Shown: piece by piece, positions 23,801 to 25,255 of the stretch
Position numbering within the stretch: position 1 is the first letter of the stretch
Layout of the letters: the number at the start of each line of letters is the position of its first letter
NCBI GenBank assembly: GCA_050292445.1
Contig: JBNKLQ010000064.1
Location: 1 to 25,255, forward strand
From: Leptofilum sp050292445
Lineage (GTDB): Bacteria; Chloroflexota; Anaerolineae; Promineifilales; Promineifilaceae
DNA: 25,255 nt
Direction: 5' to 3'
The notes under the pieces: model-generated
Database searches by the model: none
What the model was told of the DNA's origin: nothing
Seen by the model: the letters and a program-made list of their open reading frames with translations, nothing else
Program-made: the position numbers and the translations under genes

Positions 23801-24308
23801 CCGTTGGAAAATCTCCCGATCTAGGAATCAGATCGGAGGGTGCTTCAGGATCATAATCAGGTGTCTTCTCCGGGGTGAGTATAAAAGTAACGATTTTGGA
23901 GGCTGCGACATACGGTGGCCAAAGCGCCAAATCACGAATCGTCTCAACCTGAAGTGCCTGCACCAACGGTGGGCCATTTTTCGGGCCGATACCTTCTAGC
24001 AACTGAACTGGCTTCATCTGTAACTCAGTGACATCGACATTGTGCCCGTTACTATCGACGACATCAGAGGGGACACCTCCATATCGACCAAAAGTTGTAT
24101 TTGCTGAATGTGCCACTTCAACAATTTTCCTTGCATTGTCAAAGATACGTGAAGTGGCTAAGTCAAACACAGAGACGATTTTTAATGACTTTAAGATTAT
24201 TTCGGCTTCCGGACTAACCCCTAAGAGAACTGAAATCGGCATTGGCAATAGTTCACGCGGTTCATGAAAGATGTAACTGCTTTTTACATATTGTGAATAA
24301 TCAGGCAT
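20853..24308 (-). CDS. Large AT-rich protein of unknown function with helix-hairpin-helix-like repeats
   Basis: I do not recognise this 1151-residue protein. Numbering from the ATG at 24308: two helix-hairpin-helix-like units (about 22-65, LLGVSPEAE...SVFDLA; and 98-142, LLEGIGPKNG...TIRDLA) start the protein. A region with LLHSVALAPGEST (242-254) precedes a Ser/Asn-rich coiled stretch (265-320), a Gly/Ser/Pro segment and an Arg/Glu-rich helix leading to NHMHAMSIQYYEVVQ (405-419). Middle and C-terminal parts look beta-rich, with an Ala-rich helix at about 835-900, a Pro-rich linker and a Thr/Ser-rich tail. No signal peptide or membrane span is evident. A TTG at 24329 lies upstream of AAGGAG (CTCCTT, 24316-24321), so ATG 24308 is the start. 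It is AT-rich, holds only two CGGCCG copies, and seems horizontally acquired. It follows a membrane protein gene by 58 nt. Confidence 0.85.
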   Translation of the reverse strand: MPDYSQYVKSSYIFHEPRELLPMPISVLLGVSPEAEIILKSLKIVSVFDLATSRIFDNARKIVEVAHSANTTFGRYGGVPSDVVDSNGHNVDVTELQMKPVQLLEGIGPKNGPPLVQALQVETIRDLALWPPYVAASKIVTFILTPEKTPDYDPEAPSDLIPRSGDFPTEKVFYRTVVIDQIQGQNAIELDPSDEAGKALNIQIDVADISMGDTGFNKIATGAIISMEQAWYAQGVALGNLLHSVALAPGESTNIAMIDWTRKTSANTNSNVSQTEMLSANTFHERSIEEVTNSVATEAQNGFSETYSGAKSDSHGYSSGGFVPSPFPIPVMFGASGSGSINKARGQTVTASDGRRDLFAKMTQGVTDSTQQNANSARTRRASIIKEVSQEEKETLTTRTVTNYNHMHAMSIQYYEVVQIYRTTTRVNKVDKCLFIPMKPINFRNLNSIDRFRDILWLSALNENVRSALNAKMQLVEIKCLTTVRIDQGQRYQPYIEAARLVTGDYVAEDYVGKRDYQPWKIKKDVQLLKIVAGDDDPLFAKKVVITRRNQPDVEWESQDVNTKIDFTLGTPIPIEDIDFIYAEYDEKTNQSGQLFLIFSFEEQTFEHYHELYWASEDYVKKSGGYTLELFQFHYSGYSLSDWLIKHLEQNRLHYSQAVWMNMGSAALSMLLSRYSYGNQPLLQQIDPVPVASTGNYLGFRMNADPETDDDWKTWLKEHGYYKDDGVTLKNTAVHETVPLPSGGVFAEAVLGRFNSAEKLDMTRFWNWQDSPIPFAAPDIAALQAGGKAQNLDPKTDGLEPPVVQQMAPTNLPDPQGLSAIINALTSANMFRDMSGLAQTTALAQAALNAATAADTAAGAQAGTNLANAGKYQVEMTKALMPLLTQMAGAGLGNISNIGAAQNSEGIAFLDPKKYGGVLSPGELTPPNFDGFWDTPAPSNGKPTPKSPPKKVSNNINRLFIQFYDLDGSALDRNQTALNLAFYQGEAHQFQVNSQGGSDPSGEFSPPHELKLLNTDLKVGEAIRLICIGDIDGVSVNGNLAFTPESEEVIIRAEWVGIEDSIVSTSEEKAVTSATETQQFLKAWGAMMKATPGAKILDSIKKWISVEGDGEIKNEDSNTTTDTTSSTNTVTETQTYIVRSPTPEIRFRVVN

Positions 24309-24315
24309 TTGATCG

Positions 24316-24321
24316 CTCCTT
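24316..24321 (-). promoter_or_regulatory. Ribosome site deciding the start of the large gene
   Basis: AAGGAG on the minus strand lies 7 nt before the ATG at 24308. An upstream in-frame TTG (24329) would put this site inside the coding region, so it is rejected. Confidence 0.8.
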
Positions 24322-24366
24322 ATTATCAATGGGATTTGTGTACTCCCTATTCAAACTGCGGTTTCG

Positions 24367-25239
24367 TTATTTGAGACTTTGATGGTCTTTATTGGGTTGG
24401 GAAATAGTGCCTAGCAGTTCAGCAAAGGGCATCCCCAAAATGGTGCTGACCACTACCAAACCGAGGACAATGGCAATACCACTGGCTAACAACGCTCCCA
24501 GCCAACCTTGAAGTAGAAAATAGACCAGATAGCCGGAAAGGATGGCGCTGATGAAGCTGGATACAGCACGGAAGATTGCTTGCCCCCAACGGGAGTCGAG
24601 TTTGTTGGTGTAGAAAACGGCCGTTAAGACAATAAACACAACCGTACCGAAGATCAACGCCAGATTCTGCGGAAAAAAGGCGGTGGCAAACAGCGTAACA
24701 CCCACGGCAAACATGGCAGCGACGCCAAATGCGGCAAAACCCAGCACGAGTTTATTGCGCCACACCGAGTGGTGCGCCCAGGATTGGAGAATGCCTATTA
24801 CGCCACCGAAAATTATGCCGCCCACCATGAGATAATTAGACAAATTTGTTTGGGCAACTTGGCTCAAAGTCAGCATGAGGCTGATTAAGCCTCCTGCCAA
24901 AAAGCCAAAAAAACTGAACAGGACCACATTGAGGAGCGCCTCCAGAAAGGTACTGCTCTTGAGGGCATGGATGCCCGGTGTGGCGGCAGCAACCATATCT
25001 TCTGTCGGGGGATTTGCCTTGATGGTGGCCTGATAACGGGTCAGGATAGCCTGCAAAACATGCGCATTATTCACTTCGTGAACATGGATGCTTAATAGAG
25101 GCTGCTCATTCTCATCCTGAAGCGTGATGATCGGCATTGGGATGGACGGGGTTGATTGGATATGGGTGATTTTTGGCCAGGGCACAAAACTCAATCCATA
25201 ATGAACACCGGCTGGAGAAATGGATAGTTTACGGCCCAT
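24367..25239 (-). CDS. Six-span membrane protein with PH-like N-terminal region
   Basis: Numbering from the ATG at 25239, residues 1-70 look like a small beta-rich, PH-like domain (LSISPAGVHYG, FVPWPKITHIQ, PIITLQDENEQPLLSIHV, then a helix). About six membrane segments follow (roughly 100-125, 135-152, 164-186, 192-210, 224-244 and 247-269). I do not recognise a named family; similar PH-plus-membrane proteins exist in bacteria without assigned function. The frame is open to the window edge (a TTG at 25245 and no stop), so the true start may lie outside; the ribosome site before ATG 25239 is weak (AAGAG, about 12 nt). It precedes the large 1151-residue gene by 58 nt with no terminator between, so the two are probably co-transcribed. 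Confidence 0.75.
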   Translation of the reverse strand: MGRKLSISPAGVHYGLSFVPWPKITHIQSTPSIPMPIITLQDENEQPLLSIHVHEVNNAHVLQAILTRYQATIKANPPTEDMVAAATPGIHALKSSTFLEALLNVVLFSFFGFLAGGLISLMLTLSQVAQTNLSNYLMVGGIIFGGVIGILQSWAHHSVWRNKLVLGFAAFGVAAMFAVGVTLFATAFFPQNLALIFGTVVFIVLTAVFYTNKLDSRWGQAIFRAVSSFISAILSGYLVYFLLQGWLGALLASGIAIVLGLVVVSTILGMPFAELLGTISQPNKDHQSLK

Positions 25240-25255
25240 GGACAAGGTTTCTCTT

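Overview
The window reads as an accessory-to-housekeeping stretch of a Gram-positive-like or monoderm environmental bacterium, most likely a Chloroflexota (Anaerolineae-type) genome. This is an inference from gene content and style (SH3b/LysM-anchored glycosidases, CpXC protein, FprA-type reductase, orphan GAF/PAS kinase, short operons with AAGGAG ribosome sites); no rRNA or marker gene settles it. A striking genome-level trait is a palindrome, ACGGCCGT and its CGGCCG core, counted by eye about 48 times (core) in 25 kb, in all reading frames, in gaps and in terminator stems.

Layout. 1-1670: 5'-truncated secreted-type protein with a glycosidase-like remnant, an SH3b domain and a second clan GH-A-like domain. 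1906-6073: probable four-gene operon (LysM glycosidase-like protein, CBS-pair protein, FprA-type ferredoxin-NADP reductase, tandem RNase HI with a degenerate second domain). 6770-6081 (minus): stand-alone cyclic-nucleotide-binding protein and a 77-residue unknown. 6849-6933: tRNA-Leu(CAG) with promoter and terminator. 7356-8675: membrane-anchored protein with four copies of a roughly 50-residue repeat I do not recognise. 10338-8743 (minus): two-GNAT acetyltransferase fused to a C-terminal cyclic-nucleotide-binding domain. 10696-14188: orphan soluble histidine kinase, CpXC zinc-ribbon repeat protein, small membrane-anchored unknown. 14276-15979: lipB and lipA, the two steps of de novo lipoate attachment. 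16294-17706: pyruvate kinase. 17814-20748: tight operon of a winged-helix AAA+ ATPase, a glycerophosphodiester phosphodiesterase and a diacylglycerol-kinase-family lipid kinase, suggesting lipid turnover. 25239-20853 (minus): a six-span membrane protein followed by an AT-rich 1151-residue protein of unknown function, compositionally unlike the rest and the best candidate for horizontally acquired, undescribed biology.

Gaps hold several dispersed repeat types: a palindrome pair at 1719-1781, a direct/inverted repeat patch at 14990-15052, CGGTAATCAGT-like spacers at 13705 and 15968, and an approximately 100-bp inverted-repeat element at 16086-16185. Strong intrinsic terminators follow the tRNA, the repeat protein, the CpXC gene and the small ORF before lipB; two of these use ACGGCCGT-type palindromes as their stems. 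No CRISPR array, transposase, rRNA, phage structural module or recognisable defence system was seen.
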